From Devosia enhydra (GTDB lineage Bacteria > Pseudomonadota > Alphaproteobacteria > Rhizobiales > Devosiaceae): a stretch of DNA of 64,000 nucleotides. Below are positions 34,323 to 43,658 of this stretch, one piece after another (the first letter of the stretch is position 1; each line of letters opens with the position of its first letter). A program made the translations under genes and the position numbers. Where the stretch lies: assembly GCF_900119845.1 (NCBI RefSeq), contig NZ_FPKU01000001.1, forward strand, positions 330,883-394,882, given 5' to 3'. The notes under the pieces were generated by a model. It did no database searches. It was not told the origin of the DNA and was given only the letters and a program-made list of their open reading frames with translations.

Positions 34323-35809
34323 CCAAGACCGCAGCTATCATCGGAGCCGGGTTCGGCGGCCTTGCGCTCGCCATTCGCCTGCAGAGCGCCGGCATCGCCA
34401 CCACCATCTTCGAAAAGCGCGACAAGCCCGGCGGGCGCGCCTATGTCTACGAGCAGGATGGCTTCACCTTCGATGCCGGCCCCACCGTCATCACCGATCC
34501 GGCCTGCCTCGAGGAACTCTGGACGCTGTCCGGCCGGAAGATGTCCGACGACGTCACCCTCGTGCCCATCTCCCCCTTCTACCGGCTCTGCTGGGAAAAC
34601 GGCACGCGCTTCGACTATGTCAACGACCAGGCCGAGCTCGACCGCCAGATCGCCGCCATGGCGCCCGAGGATGTCGATGGCTATCGCCGCTTCCACGCCT
34701 ATTCCGAAGAGCTTTACCAGGAAGGCTATGTGAAACTGGGCTCGGTGCCCTTCCTCAATTTCTGGCAGATGATGAAAGCCGCGCCCCAGCTTGTGCGGCT
34801 CGAAAGCTATCGCAGCGTCTATTCCAAGGTCGCGAGCTTCGTGAAGAACGAGCATCTGCGCCAGGCGCTGAGCTTCCATACCCTGCTGGTGGGCGGCAAT
34901 CCCTTCGAATCCTCCTCGATCTACGGGCTCATCCATGCGCTCGAGCGTCGCGGCGGGGTGTGGTTCGCCAAGGGCGGCACCGGCGCGCTGGTCAAGGGCA
35001 TGGTCAAGCTCTTCACCGATCTGGGCGGCACCATCCGCACCAGCGCCGAAATCCACCGCATCGAAGGCCAGCCCAACCGCGTCCGGGCCGTCGTCACCGC
35101 CGATGGCATCGCCCATCCCTTCGACATGGTCGCCTCCAATGCCGATGTGGTGCACACCTACGCCAAGCTGCTCGGCGGGCACGAGCGTGGCCGGTCCTAT
35201 GGCAAGTCGCTGGCAAACCGCCGCTATTCGATGTCGCTGTTCGTCATCTATTTCGGCCTCAAGGGCAAAAGGCCCGAGCTTGCGCATCACTCCGTGCTCT
35301 TCGGGCCGCGCTATCGCGAGCTGATCAAGGAGATCTTCACCGCGCCCAAGCTAGCCGATGATTTCTCGCTCTACCTGCATGCCCCCTCGGTCACCGACGA
35401 CAGCCTCGCGCCCGAGGGGCACAGTGCCTATTACGTCCTCTCGCCCGTGCCGCATCTGGGCACTGCCGATATCGACTGGGATGTCGAAGGGCCGCGCTAC
35501 CGCGACCGCATCCTCGATTATCTCGACCAGCGCTATATTCCCGGCCTGCGCCGCGACCTGGTCACGGTTCGCCACATCTCGCCCTTCGATTTCCGCGACG
35601 AGCTTAATTCGCATCTGGGCTCGGCCTTCTCGGTCGAACCCATTCTCACCCAGAGCGCCTGGTTCCGCCCGCATAACCGCGATGACCTGATTTCCAACAT
35701 GTACATCGTGGGTGCGGGCACCCATCCGGGCGCCGGCATTCCCGGCGTCGTGGGTTCGGCCAAGGCCACGGCGGGCCTGATGATCGCCGATGCGGGCGCG
35801 CGCGCATGA
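34319..35809 (+). CDS. crtI: Phytoene desaturase CrtI
   Basis: 496-residue FAD enzyme that introduces four double bases' worth of desaturation into phytoene to make lycopene. N-terminal A-I-I-G-A-G-F-G-G-L-A-L-A and K-P-G-G-R-A-Y are the FAD site; the C-terminal bacterial-type signature is G-A-G-T-H-P-G-A-G-I-P-G-V-V-G-S-A-K near residue 465. ATG 34319 overlaps the crtY stop (ATGA), and the end overlaps the crtB start likewise. Confidence 0.96.
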   Translation: MTKTAAIIGAGFGGLALAIRLQSAGIATTIFEKRDKPGGRAYVYEQDGFTFDAGPTVITDPACLEELWTLSGRKMSDDVTLVPISPFYRLCWENGTRFDYVNDQAELDRQIAAMAPEDVDGYRRFHAYSEELYQEGYVKLGSVPFLNFWQMMKAAPQLVRLESYRSVYSKVASFVKNEHLRQALSFHTLLVGGNPFESSSIYGLIHALERRGGVWFAKGGTGALVKGMVKLFTDLGGTIRTSAEIHRIEGQPNRVRAVVTADGIAHPFDMVASNADVVHTYAKLLGGHERGRSYGKSLANRRYSMSLFVIYFGLKGKRPELAHHSVLFGPRYRELIKEIFTAPKLADDFSLYLHAPSVTDDSLAPEGHSAYYVLSPVPHLGTADIDWDVEGPRYRDRILDYLDQRYIPGLRRDLVTVRHISPFDFRDELNSHLGSAFSVEPILTQSAWFRPHNRDDLISNMYIVGAGTHPGAGIPGVVGSAKATAGLMIADAGARA

Positions 35810-36750
35810 GCGCAATGGCCGAAGACAGCGTCGTCGCCTCCTCCGAGGCGGCGATCCGCGACGGCTCGAAGAGCTTTGCCGCCGCCGCGCGCCTCTTCGA
35901 CAAGTCGACGCGCGACGACGCGGTCATGCTGTATGCCTGGTGCCGGCATTGCGACGACGTCATCGACGGCCAGACCCTGGGGCACGACCAAGAGGCCGAT
36001 TTCCGCCGCGGCCAGGCTGAGCGGCTCGCCGAACTCCGCCGCAAGACAAAGGCGGCGCTCGAGGGCGGGCAGGCCGAAGACGAGATCTTCGAGGCGCTGC
36101 GGCGCGTGGTTGCCAACAACGCCATCCCCGCAATCCACCCGCAGGAGCTGCTCTACGGTTTCCAGATGGATGTCGAGGAGCGCCACTATGCGACCCTCGA
36201 TGACACCTATGAGTATTGCTACCACGTCGCCGGTGTCGTCGGAGTGATGATGGCGATGATCATGGGCGCGCGCGATCCGGCCGTTCTCGACCGCGCCTCC
36301 GATCTCGGCATCGCCTTCCAGCTCACCAACATCGCCCGCGACGTCGTCGACGATGCGCGCATGGGGCGCTGCTACCTGCCCGACGAGCTTCTGGCCCGTC
36401 ACGGGGTGACCAGCGTCGATCCCGACGATCCCGAGCAGCGCCGGCGCCTGCACAACGCTGCTCTCGAGCTGCTCGACATCGCCGATCGCTATTACGATTC
36501 CGCTCTTGTCGGCATGGCGGCGCTGCCGCCGCGCTCCGCCTGGGCCATCGCCGCCGCCCGCCGCGTCTACCGCGCCATCGGCGCCCGTCTCAGGTCAGGC
36601 GGCCCCTCGGCCTGGGATCGCCGCGTCTCGACCACCCGCGCCCAGAAACTCGCCCTCCTCTCCACCGCGCTCCTCGACGTCGCCACCAGCCGCATCGCCC
36701 CCCACCGCACCAACCGCACCGCCCTCTGGACCCGCCCAGGGCGAGGTTGA
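35806..36750 (+). CDS. crtB: Phytoene synthase CrtB
   Basis: 314-residue prenyltransferase that condenses two geranylgeranyl diphosphates to phytoene. Both Asp-rich sites are visible: W-C-R-H-C-D-D-V-I-D near residue 45, and L-T-N-I-A-R-D-V-V-D-D-A (about 170-181), the squalene/phytoene synthase signature. The family Y-C-Y-H-V-A-G-V-V-G motif is near 137. ATG 35806 overlaps the crtI stop; an ATG at 35815 is also possible. Codon use in the last 40 residues is Arg/Pro/Thr-rich and runs into a repeat region. Confidence 0.95.
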   Translation: MSAMAEDSVVASSEAAIRDGSKSFAAAARLFDKSTRDDAVMLYAWCRHCDDVIDGQTLGHDQEADFRRGQAERLAELRRKTKAALEGGQAEDEIFEALRRVVANNAIPAIHPQELLYGFQMDVEERHYATLDDTYEYCYHVAGVVGVMMAMIMGARDPAVLDRASDLGIAFQLTNIARDVVDDARMGRCYLPDELLARHGVTSVDPDDPEQRRRLHNAALELLDIADRYYDSALVGMAALPPRSAWAIAAARRVYRAIGARLRSGGPSAWDRRVSTTRAQKLALLSTALLDVATSRIAPHRTNRTALWTRPGRG

Positions 36751-37051
36751 CCTCAGGCACAGGGGGCACCGCACCAGGTATCGCCCCACCCCCCCAATTC
36801 TCGAGCCTCGCGCGCCCTTAACCTCTCCCCCAAAGGGAGAGGTGAAGAGGAGCCCCGCACTAAGCATCATGCCAGAACCGCCATTCCCAAGGCTCGCGCA
36901 CCCTTACCTCTCCCTTCGGGGGCTTCGAGGCGACGGCGAAGCCGGTCAATCCGTCCGGTGGACGGATTGAAGCCGAGAAGGCCATGAGAGCTATGCTCGA
37001 ATGGCGCGAGGTCGGCCGCAGGCCGGGTGAGGGGGCCTTGCCGCTTGCGCG
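36751..37051. repeat. Gene-free stretch between convergent crtB and AAC(3)-like genes
   Basis: About 300 nt without a credible gene. It contains a short palindrome CCTCTCCC-CCAAA-GGGAGAGG at 36822-36842 and one expanded copy of the dispersed repeat (36901-37044). No T-rich rho-independent terminator is apparent; the palindromes may serve for both convergent transcripts. Confidence 0.7.
36901..37044 (+). repeat. Dispersed palindromic repeat, expanded copy A
   Basis: About 144 nt, nearly identical to 46143-46286. The ends match the basic unit (CTTACCTCTCCCTT at the left; GGGTGAGGGGGCCTTGCC at the right). About 85 extra bases lie between them, centred on the perfect inverted repeat ATCCGTCC-GGT-GGACGGAT at 36949-36967. 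Confidence 0.85.
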
Positions 37052-37846
37052 TTACGGGGCCCCTCCCACCCCAACGCTCCCCCGCGCCGCGTCGCACTCC
37101 TCGCATCCCGCCTCGGGGCCGTGCAGAAACACCAGCGGATCAACCCGCAGCCGCATCACGGCTGCCTCGACGACATCGCGCGATCTCATCAGCCGCCCCG
37201 TGCCGTGCCCGACTGGACCGATGGCGATCCTGCCCTCGGCGGACAGCCAGTCGTCGGCCAGCGAAAACCGCTGGCAGCAATGGTCGGGCTCGTCGACCGC
37301 CACGCGCACCGGCTGGCCATCGCGTTCGATGGTCAGGAACGAGCGGCTTGAATAGGGCACGCCCGCCAGGCTCTCGGCCATATGCAGCGTGGTGTTGGCA
37401 TCCTGCCCAACGCCCAAAAGCAGGATCTTGCCGTCGAGGCGGTGGATATGCCCGACCGGGCTCGCGGGCCCATGCGGGGGCAGCGGCAGGTCGCCGGAGA
37501 CGACCTCGGCGGCCAGCGGCCCCTTCGCGATGAAAGCCATCGGATGGCTGGAGCGTTCAACCCCCGGCATGCGCCGGAAGGTCTCGGCGGTGATGCCGAG
37601 ATCGGCGGGGCAGGGGGTCAATGCCGGGTCGAAGATCGCGTCGTCTTCGCTCGTCCAACCCGGCATGGCGAGCGTGCCCTCACGCCCCACGGCGTCGAGC
37701 AGGCCCAGCACCAGCCCCTCGGGTCCGCCCGCGATAGGCCGCACGGCGCGAAACGAGGTGTGCACGAGCAGCAGATCGCCCGGCATGACGCCCAGGTCGC
37801 GCAACTGCGCGACGAGAGCCTCTCGCGTCACCGGATCGCGCGCCAT
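37052..37846 (-). CDS. AAC(3)-family N-acetyltransferase at the end of the crtE-crtZ operon
   Basis: 264-residue member of the AAC(3)/YokD antibiotic N-acetyltransferase fold. Typical features: V-H-T-S-F-R-A-V (about 28-35), G-T-L-A-M-P-G-W, E-R-S-S-H-P-M-A-F, and G-V-G-Q-D-A-N-T-T-L-H-M-A-E-S (about 144-158). Known relatives acetylate aminoglycosides with acetyl-CoA, but many chromosomal members have no proven resistance role. The ATG is 3 nt after the crtZ stop, so it is the last gene of the crtE-ABC-ABC-crtZ transcript. The C-terminal 15 residues run toward the repeat region and are unusually Gly/Cys-rich. Confidence 0.82.
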   Translation of the reverse strand: MARDPVTREALVAQLRDLGVMPGDLLLVHTSFRAVRPIAGGPEGLVLGLLDAVGREGTLAMPGWTSEDDAIFDPALTPCPADLGITAETFRRMPGVERSSHPMAFIAKGPLAAEVVSGDLPLPPHGPASPVGHIHRLDGKILLLGVGQDANTTLHMAESLAGVPYSSRSFLTIERDGQPVRVAVDEPDHCCQRFSLADDWLSAEGRIAIGPVGHGTGRLMRSRDVVEAAVMRLRVDPLVFLHGPEAGCEECDAARGSVGVGGAP

Positions 37847-37849
37847 CGC

Positions 37850-38377
37850 TCAGTGCAGCGCGGGGCGCTCGTCATCGTCGAGATGGGCGGTCTTGTCATA
37901 GGGCTTGGGCTGGTTGTCGAGCTTCTTGACCAGTTTGTCGACCGGCTCGGCATAGACGAACCCGAAGGACACGCAGCCCTCCTTGCCCTTGACCGCATGA
38001 TGCAGGCGATGCGCCTGGTAGACGCGCTTCAGATAGCCCTTGCGCGGGATATACTTGAACGGCCAGCGCTGGTGCACCAGCCCGTCATGAAAGAAGAAAT
38101 AGAGGAAGCCATAGATAGTGATGCCGATGGCGATCCACAGCAGCGGCTGCCAGTAGAACGACCCGACATAAAAGAGCCCGATGGCAAAGCAGGCAAACAC
38201 CACCGCATAGAGGTCGTTGAGTTCGAGCCCGCCCTCATGCGGCTCGTGGTGCGATTTGTGCCAGCCCCAGCCCCAGCCATGCATGATGTGCTCGTGGCTC
38301 CAGGCCGCGAACCATTCCATGAATGCGACGGTGCCGGCGATCATCACGACCGGAACGAGGAAATCGAGAAAACCCAT
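37850..38377 (-). CDS. crtZ: Beta-carotene hydroxylase CrtZ
   Basis: 175-residue di-iron membrane hydroxylase that converts beta-carotene via beta-cryptoxanthin to zeaxanthin. The His clusters of the fatty-acid-hydroxylase family are intact: H-E-H-I-M-H-G near residue 28, H-K-S-H-H-E-P-H-E-G (about 40-49), F-F-F-H-D-G-L-V-H-Q-R, and H-R-L-H-H-A. Four hydrophobic segments. It begins 16 nt after the ABC permease stop and abuts the acetyltransferase gene. No crtW ketolase is present, so zeaxanthin is the expected end product of the window's genes. Confidence 0.95.
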   Translation of the reverse strand: MGFLDFLVPVVMIAGTVAFMEWFAAWSHEHIMHGWGWGWHKSHHEPHEGGLELNDLYAVVFACFAIGLFYVGSFYWQPLLWIAIGITIYGFLYFFFHDGLVHQRWPFKYIPRKGYLKRVYQAHRLHHAVKGKEGCVSFGFVYAEPVDKLVKKLDNQPKPYDKTAHLDDDERPALH

Positions 38378-38393
38378 TGACGTCTCCTTCGGC

Positions 38394-39599
38394 TCAGAGC
38401 CGCAGGCGTATGCGCGAAATCACCAGGGCCGCCAATACGCCTATGGCAGCGGTCGCGGCAAGTGGCGCGAAAGACGCAGCCAGCTCTTCGAGCGACTCTC
38501 CGCGCCATAATACGCCATGATAGGCCTCGATGGACCACGCATTCGGCGTGAACCAGCCCAGTTGCTGCAGCCAGGGCGGCATCATGAAGCGGGGCACCAT
38601 CGAGCCCCCGATGGCCGAGCACACCAGCACGATGAAGGTGGAAATCGTCTGCGCCTGCTGCTTGGAGGTGCAGGCCGAAGCCACGAGCAGCCCGAGCCCC
38701 GCCGCCGCCGCCGCCGCCAGCAGCGTCGTCAGGCTCCAGGCCAGGGCTTCATCCCAGAACGCCACGCGATAGGCGATCGCCGCAACGAGGAAGATCAGGA
38801 AAACCTGGATGACCCCCTGCGCTGTCAGGAACAGGAACTTGCCGATCACCACCACATCCGTGCCCGCCGGCCCCACGGCCAGCCGGTCGACGATGCCCGA
38901 ATTGCGCTCCTCAATGAGGGTGGCGGCGCCCTGCATCGCCGAAAACAGCAGGAAGAGGATGGCGACGGCCCCGGCATAATAGGTGACGGTGGCGCTGGCT
39001 TCCCCGCTCGGGCCCGTGGTGTCGAGCCTCACGAGCGCATCGCTGCCTTCGGTGGGCGGCGGCTCTGCGGCCACCGCGTCGAGGCCTGCGGCAAGCCGCG
39101 CCTGCTGCTCGGGCGAGAAGCCTCCCACCAGCTGCCCGATCGCCGGGGCGGTGCGCGAGAGCCCGATCTCGGGCAGCTTTTCGGCCAGAATGCGCTGCAC
39201 ATGGCCCGAAACGATCGATCCGGCCATCAGCTTGCCCGGGTCGATCACCACCACCACAGGCGGTTCCTCGCCGCTGCCATCGAGCGGCCCGACAACTGCG
39301 ATGGCGGCATCGGCCTCGCCATGCAGCACCGTCTCGCGCAGCGCCTCGAGCGAACCATAGGTCTCCGCGCGCATGCGCAGTGAGGGTTCGGCGCGCAATT
39401 CGGCTTCGAGCCGGGTCGCTGCGGACGAGGGGGCGAGCCCGGCATAAGCAACCTGCAAACGCAATTCGTCGCCCGATGTGCCCGAAAAGATCGCCGCGAA
39501 GATCACGAAGATCGTCGGGGGCAGGATGAACGCCATCGCCAGCGCCCCCCGGTCGCGGATGAGGCTCAGCGCCAGCACCTTGAGCATGGCGAAAATCAT
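38394..39599 (-). CDS. ABC-2 type exporter permease in the carotenoid operon
   Basis: 401-residue permease. One helix near the N-terminus (about 18-36) is followed by a large extracytoplasmic domain (about 40-225), then five helices at the C-terminus; this is the YhhJ/DrrB-like COG0842 arrangement. The ATG overlaps the ATPase stop by 4 nt. The gene lies between crtE and crtZ with only 16 nt to crtZ, so it is almost certainly co-transcribed with carotenoid genes. The substrate is not readable from sequence; a hydrophobic or lipid-like molecule is usual for the family. Confidence 0.85.
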   Translation of the reverse strand: MIFAMLKVLALSLIRDRGALAMAFILPPTIFVIFAAIFSGTSGDELRLQVAYAGLAPSSAATRLEAELRAEPSLRMRAETYGSLEALRETVLHGEADAAIAVVGPLDGSGEEPPVVVVIDPGKLMAGSIVSGHVQRILAEKLPEIGLSRTAPAIGQLVGGFSPEQQARLAAGLDAVAAEPPPTEGSDALVRLDTTGPSGEASATVTYYAGAVAILFLLFSAMQGAATLIEERNSGIVDRLAVGPAGTDVVVIGKFLFLTAQGVIQVFLIFLVAAIAYRVAFWDEALAWSLTTLLAAAAAAGLGLLVASACTSKQQAQTISTFIVLVCSAIGGSMVPRFMMPPWLQQLGWFTPNAWSIEAYHGVLWRGESLEELAASFAPLAATAAIGVLAALVISRIRLRL

Positions 39600-40567
39600 G
39601 CCGCTTCCTCGATGACCATCGGAGCGCGGTCGGTCTTCTTGCGCGACAGGTGGAGGAAGAGGCTGTCGAGCCCGGGCTCGCGCAGGCGGATCTCGCGAAC
39701 GAGGATGCCGACGCGTTCGAGCCGCTCGGCCAGCCCCACCGAGGTGCTGCCATCGGCCGCACCCATCACCGACCAGCTCATTTCCGAGGTGCCGGCGATG
39801 AAGCTCGAGCGCACGAGCGCATCGCGCTGCTTCTTGGTGAGCTTGCGGCGCAACTCGAGGATGATTTCCTTCTGCCCCTCGAAGGTCTCAGCGATCAGCC
39901 CGCGCGGCGTGCCCTTGGGCGCGATCACCCCGTCGCGCAGAAAACCGACGGTGGCGCATAGCGTTTCGGCCTGGTCGAGATCATGGGTCGCAAGCAGCAC
40001 CGCCATGCCCGACAGGCTGAGGTCGCGGATGACGTCCTGCAGCTCGTTGCGCGCATCGACGTCTACGCCAACCGTCGGCTCGTCGAGGATCAGCAGGCTC
40101 GGATTGTGCAGGATGGCGGCGGCGATATTGACGCGCCGCTTCCATCCCCCCGACAGGATATCCACCGGATCGTCGGCCCGCTCGCGCAGCCGCGCCGCTT
40201 CGAGCGCCCAGTCCACGGCCCGGTGCGTGTCCTTGCGCCGCAGCCCTGAGAGCCTGCCGAAGGCGACGAGGTTCTCGCGCACGCTGAGGTGCATGTAGAG
40301 CGCCAGCTCCTGCGGCACGAGCCCGATATGGTTGAGTGCCGCCCGCTTGCCGCGCTTGTGGCCGGCAATCGTCACGTCACCCGCAGTCGGGGTCACCCGG
40401 CCGCAGATGGTGCGGATGAGCGTCGTCTTGCCCGCTCCATTGGGTCCGAGCAGGCCGAAGATCTCTCCCGAGGCGATGGCGAGGTTGAGCCCGCGCAACA
40501 CGTTGCGTGTCCCGAAGCGCACTTCGAGCGCCTCGACGGCGAGAATGGGCGTGGCGGCAGGCGTCAA
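39596..40567 (-). CDS. ABC exporter ATP-binding protein in the carotenoid operon
   Basis: 323-residue ATPase of the CcmA/DrrA-like COG1131 group. Walker [10 protein letters not shown] (about 39-47), signature L-S-G-G-W-K-R-R (near 140, with Trp in place of the common Gln/Met), Walker B L-L-I-L-D-E-P-T, and the H-loop in A-T-H-D-L. The C-terminal 90 residues are an extension typical of drug/lipid exporters. The start appears to be TTG 40567 with GGGGACA upstream; no better start is visible. It begins 21 nt after the crtE stop. Confidence 0.86.
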   Translation of the reverse strand: MTPAATPILAVEALEVRFGTRNVLRGLNLAIASGEIFGLLGPNGAGKTTLIRTICGRVTPTAGDVTIAGHKRGKRAALNHIGLVPQELALYMHLSVRENLVAFGRLSGLRRKDTHRAVDWALEAARLRERADDPVDILSGGWKRRVNIAAAILHNPSLLILDEPTVGVDVDARNELQDVIRDLSLSGMAVLLATHDLDQAETLCATVGFLRDGVIAPKGTPRGLIAETFEGQKEIILELRRKLTKKQRDALVRSSFIAGTSEMSWSVMGAADGSTSVGLAERLERVGILVREIRLREPGLDSLFLHLSRKKTDRAPMVIEEAA

Positions 40568-40588
40568 GGCTGTCCCCGGAAGACGGCG

Positions 40589-41542
40589 TCAGGTGGCCGA
40601 ACCGGTGCTCCGCGTCTGGAACACGCGCGCCACCAATTCGTCGAGCCTTGTGGCATCGATCCGCGCTTCGGCCAAGGCCCGTCTCGCAAGGTTGAGGTGC
40701 TCCGCGCAGCTCAGGCGCGCCTGCTCGATCCCGAGGAGGGAAACGAGCGTCGGCTTGCTGCCGTCCTGGTTGACGTCCTTGCCCGCTTCCGCCGGCTTGG
40801 CCGTCTGGTCGATGAGGTCGTCCGCCGTCTGGAAGGCGAGCCCGAAATGCCGCGCAAAGCTCCTGATCGCGCCCACCTGCTGGGCATCGAGGCCGCGCAG
40901 CACCGCGCCCATTTCGGCCGAGGCGACGAACAGCACGCCGGTCTTGAGCCAGTTGAGCTGCTCGACCGGCTTGGCGTCCGTCAGCCCGTCGCGCCCGTTG
41001 ATGTCGATTTCCTGCCCGGCCACCAGCCCATTCGAGCCGATGGCATCCGAGAGAATCGCCGCCAGCCGCGTCCGCACGGGCGCGGGCACCTGCTCGAGTT
41101 CGGCGATGATGCCGAAGGCGCGGTTCATCAGCGCAATGGCGGCGAGAATCGCGGTGGCCTCGCCGAACTGCACATGCGTGGTGGGGCGCTGGCGGCGCAT
41201 TGCCGCATCGTCCATGCAGGGCAGGTCGTCGAGGATCAGCGAGGCGGTATGCACCATCTCGATGGCGCACCCCACATCGAGGGCCGCTTCACGCAATGAT
41301 TCGCCGGGGTCGGCGATGAGGAAGCACATCACCGGCCGCACGCGCTTGGAGGGCGCGATCAGGGCGTGGCGCATGGCCAGATGCAGGTTCCTCGGCTGCG
41401 CATCGCCCGGCGGCACCAGCAGTTCGAGCCGCTCATCCACCAGCCTGCGCACATGGCCGAGCGAGCCGCCACCCTCATTGGCCGCAACGGGGGGACGGGC
41501 AGGGGATGCTGCGACTGCTGCCGATTGGCCGGCGCTGCTCAT
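40589..41542 (-). CDS. crtE: Geranylgeranyl diphosphate synthase CrtE
   Basis: 317-residue trans-isoprenyl diphosphate synthase supplying GGPP to CrtB. First Asp-rich motif D-D-L-P-C-M-D-D near residue 105 with the usual following R-R; second motif D-D-L-I-D near 245; K-R-V-R-P at about 66-70. ATG 41542 is preceded by GGGGACG; the opening to 41680 adds a non-conserved leader. First gene of the leftward operon crtE-ATPase-permease-crtZ-AAC(3)-like. Its promoter shares the 255 nt with the CoA-ligase gene. Confidence 0.93.
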   Translation of the reverse strand: MSSAGQSAAVAASPARPPVAANEGGGSLGHVRRLVDERLELLVPPGDAQPRNLHLAMRHALIAPSKRVRPVMCFLIADPGESLREAALDVGCAIEMVHTASLILDDLPCMDDAAMRRQRPTTHVQFGEATAILAAIALMNRAFGIIAELEQVPAPVRTRLAAILSDAIGSNGLVAGQEIDINGRDGLTDAKPVEQLNWLKTGVLFVASAEMGAVLRGLDAQQVGAIRSFARHFGLAFQTADDLIDQTAKPAEAGKDVNQDGSKPTLVSLLGIEQARLSCAEHLNLARRALAEARIDATRLDELVARVFQTRSTGSAT

Positions 41543-41762
41543 GGGCGAAACGTCCCCGAAAGTGGCGAAACGATGTGAACCTGATCCTATCAAGCATTTG
41601 CAGCCCTTTGCCACAAGCACTGCGTTAGCCTCATGGTTTCCCGATCCATTCCGCCGCGCCCCGTTGTGGCCGCTGCGCAACTATCGCGCCGGCGACGCGA
41701 AAACGGCTCCCCGCCGTGCCGTCGCGAGGGGGCGCGTCAGCCGCTTGCCGCAGCCCGGCCTG

Positions 41763-41783
41763 TTTGTTATGCTTCATAACAAA
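41763..41783. promoter_or_regulatory. Perfect palindrome, candidate MarR operator
   Basis: TTTGTTATG-CTT-CATAACAAA: 9-bp arms with a 3-nt centre, A/T-rich in a GC-rich genome, ending 14 nt before the CoA-ligase ATG. Size and symmetry fit a MarR-family site, and a marR gene lies in the same cluster (46441-46896). No second copy was noticed near marR. Confidence 0.65.
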
Positions 41784-41797
41784 TGGAGGAGGGGCCG

Positions 41798-43657
41798 ATG
41801 GAGGATGGTCAGCCGGCATTGCGTGCCGTGCGCATGGGCACGCTGCGCGTGACGATGGAGCGCGATCCCGGCGGGGTCATTCGCCTTGCCTCGCCCGACG
41901 CCCTTCCCGAGCCCGCCCGTTCCATGCCCCAGCGCATCGCCTACTGGGCCGAGCGCACGCCCGATGCGGTCATGATCGCCGATCGCGGCGAAAACGGCTG
42001 GCGCACGGCAAGCTATGCTGACGTCGCGCGCCGCATCCGGCCGCTCGCGCAGGCCCTGCTCGATGCCGGGCTTTCTGCCGAGCGGCCGCTGGTTATCCTC
42101 TCTGGCAACCGCATCGAGCACGCGCTTTTAGGCTATGCCGCCATGCTGGCCGGCATCCCGCATGCGCCGCTCTCGCCGGCCTACTCCCTGGTGTCCAAGG
42201 ATTTCGGCAAGCTGCGCTACATCCTGGACCTGCTGAACCCCGGCATGGTCTATGCCGAGGATGGCGCGGCCTTCGGTCCGGCGATCGAGGCCGTCGTGCC
42301 CGCCGATACGGCGGTGGTCGTCTCGCGCAATCCGCTGCCGGGCCGCCCGTCGCAGCTCCTCTCCGACCTCGAGACCACCGCGCCCACCCCCGCGCTCGAC
42401 GCCGCAGCCGCCGCAATCGGGCCCGATACGATCGCGAAATTCCTGTTCACTTCCGGCTCCACCGGCAGCCCCAAGGCCGTCATCACCACCCAGCGCATGC
42501 TGACCACCAATCAGGAGATGATCCGGCACGCTCTCGCCTTCCTCGCCGATGAGCCGCCGATCCTCATCGACTGGATGCCGTGGAACCATGTCGCCGGGGG
42601 CAGCCACAATCTGGGCATCGCGGTCTATAATGGCGGCGCCTTCTATATCGACGATGGCCAGCCAACCCCTCAGAACATCGGGCGCACCATCCGCAACCTC
42701 TCCGAAGTGTCCCCGCACGTCTATTTCAACGTGCCCAAGGGCTACGAGATGCTGATCGAGCCGCTGCGCACCAACGCAGCGCTGCGCGAAAGCTTCTTCA
42801 AGAACCTCAAGCTGCTTCAATATGCCGGCGCCGGCCTCAGCCAGTATGTCTGGGACGGGCTCGACGCCGCCGCCCGCGATGCGACCGGCGAGCGCATCAT
42901 GATGATCACCGGCTATGGCTCGACCGAGACGGCCCCCTTCGCCTTCACCACCACCTGGCCGGTGGAGCGCGCCGGCATGGTGGGGCTGCCCGCGCCGGGC
43001 CTCGAGATCAAGCTCGTGCCCGATGGCGAGAAGATGGAGCTGCGCCTGCGCGGCCCCAACGTCACGCCGGGCTATTGGAAGGATGCCGAAAAAACCGCCC
43101 AGGCCTTCGACGCCGAGGGCTATTACTGCATCGGCGATGCGCTGAAATTCGCCGACCCCGACGATGTCTCGAAAGGCTTCGTCTTCGACGGCCGGGTGAG
43201 CGAGGATTTCAAGCTCGCCACCGGCACCTGGGTCAACATGGCCGCCGTACGTGGTGCCGCACTTGCAGCCGCCACGCCGCTGGCGCGCGACCTCGTGCTC
43301 ACCGGGCTTGATCGCAACCATATCGGCGCGCTGATCTTCCCCGATCTCGAAGCCTGCCGCCGCCTAGCCGGCCTGCCCGAAGGTTCAGCGCCCGCCGAGA
43401 TTGCCGGCCATCCTTCCGTGCGCGCAGCGTTCGAAGACAAGCTCGGGGCGCTCGCGCTCAAGGCCACCGGCAGCTCCAACCACCTGGCCCGCGCCATCCT
43501 CCTCGCTCTGCCCCCGCAGATGGACAAGAGCGAGGTCACCGACAAGGGCTCGATCAACCAGCGCGCCGTAATGGCTGCCCGGGCCGCACAGGTCGAAGAT
43601 CTCTATCGCGATCCGCCGCCCCCGCACGTCCTCGTCTTCCCGCGAAAGGTGAACTGA
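41798..43657 (+). CDS. Feruloyl-CoA synthetase-like acyl/aryl-CoA ligase
   Basis: 619-residue adenylate-forming ligase of the feruloyl-CoA synthase group, activating hydroxycinnamates with ATP and CoA. Phosphate loop [11 protein letters not shown] near residue 215, A5 motif G-Y-G-S-T-E-T-A-P near 372, and [11 protein letters not shown] (about 462-472), where the usual K-D is replaced by S-E-D as is common in this group; the catalytic Lys is expected in [18 protein letters not shown] 41798 follows GGAGGAGGGG. The upstream palindrome suggests MarR control. First of four rightward genes. Confidence 0.87.
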   Translation: MEDGQPALRAVRMGTLRVTMERDPGGVIRLASPDALPEPARSMPQRIAYWAERTPDAVMIADRGENGWRTASYADVARRIRPLAQALLDAGLSAERPLVILSGNRIEHALLGYAAMLAGIPHAPLSPAYSLVSKDFGKLRYILDLLNPGMVYAEDGAAFGPAIEAVVPADTAVVVSRNPLPGRPSQLLSDLETTAPTPALDAAAAAIGPDTIAKFLFTSGSTGSPKAVITTQRMLTTNQEMIRHALAFLADEPPILIDWMPWNHVAGGSHNLGIAVYNGGAFYIDDGQPTPQNIGRTIRNLSEVSPHVYFNVPKGYEMLIEPLRTNAALRESFFKNLKLLQYAGAGLSQYVWDGLDAAARDATGERIMMITGYGSTETAPFAFTTTWPVERAGMVGLPAPGLEIKLVPDGEKMELRLRGPNVTPGYWKDAEKTAQAFDAEGYYCIGDALKFADPDDVSKGFVFDGRVSEDFKLATGTWVNMAAVRGAALAAATPLARDLVLTGLDRNHIGALIFPDLEACRRLAGLPEGSAPAEIAGHPSVRAAFEDKLGALALKATGSSNHLARAILLALPPQMDKSEVTDKGSINQRAVMAARAAQVEDLYRDPPPPHVLVFPRKVN

Positions 43658-43658
43658 C

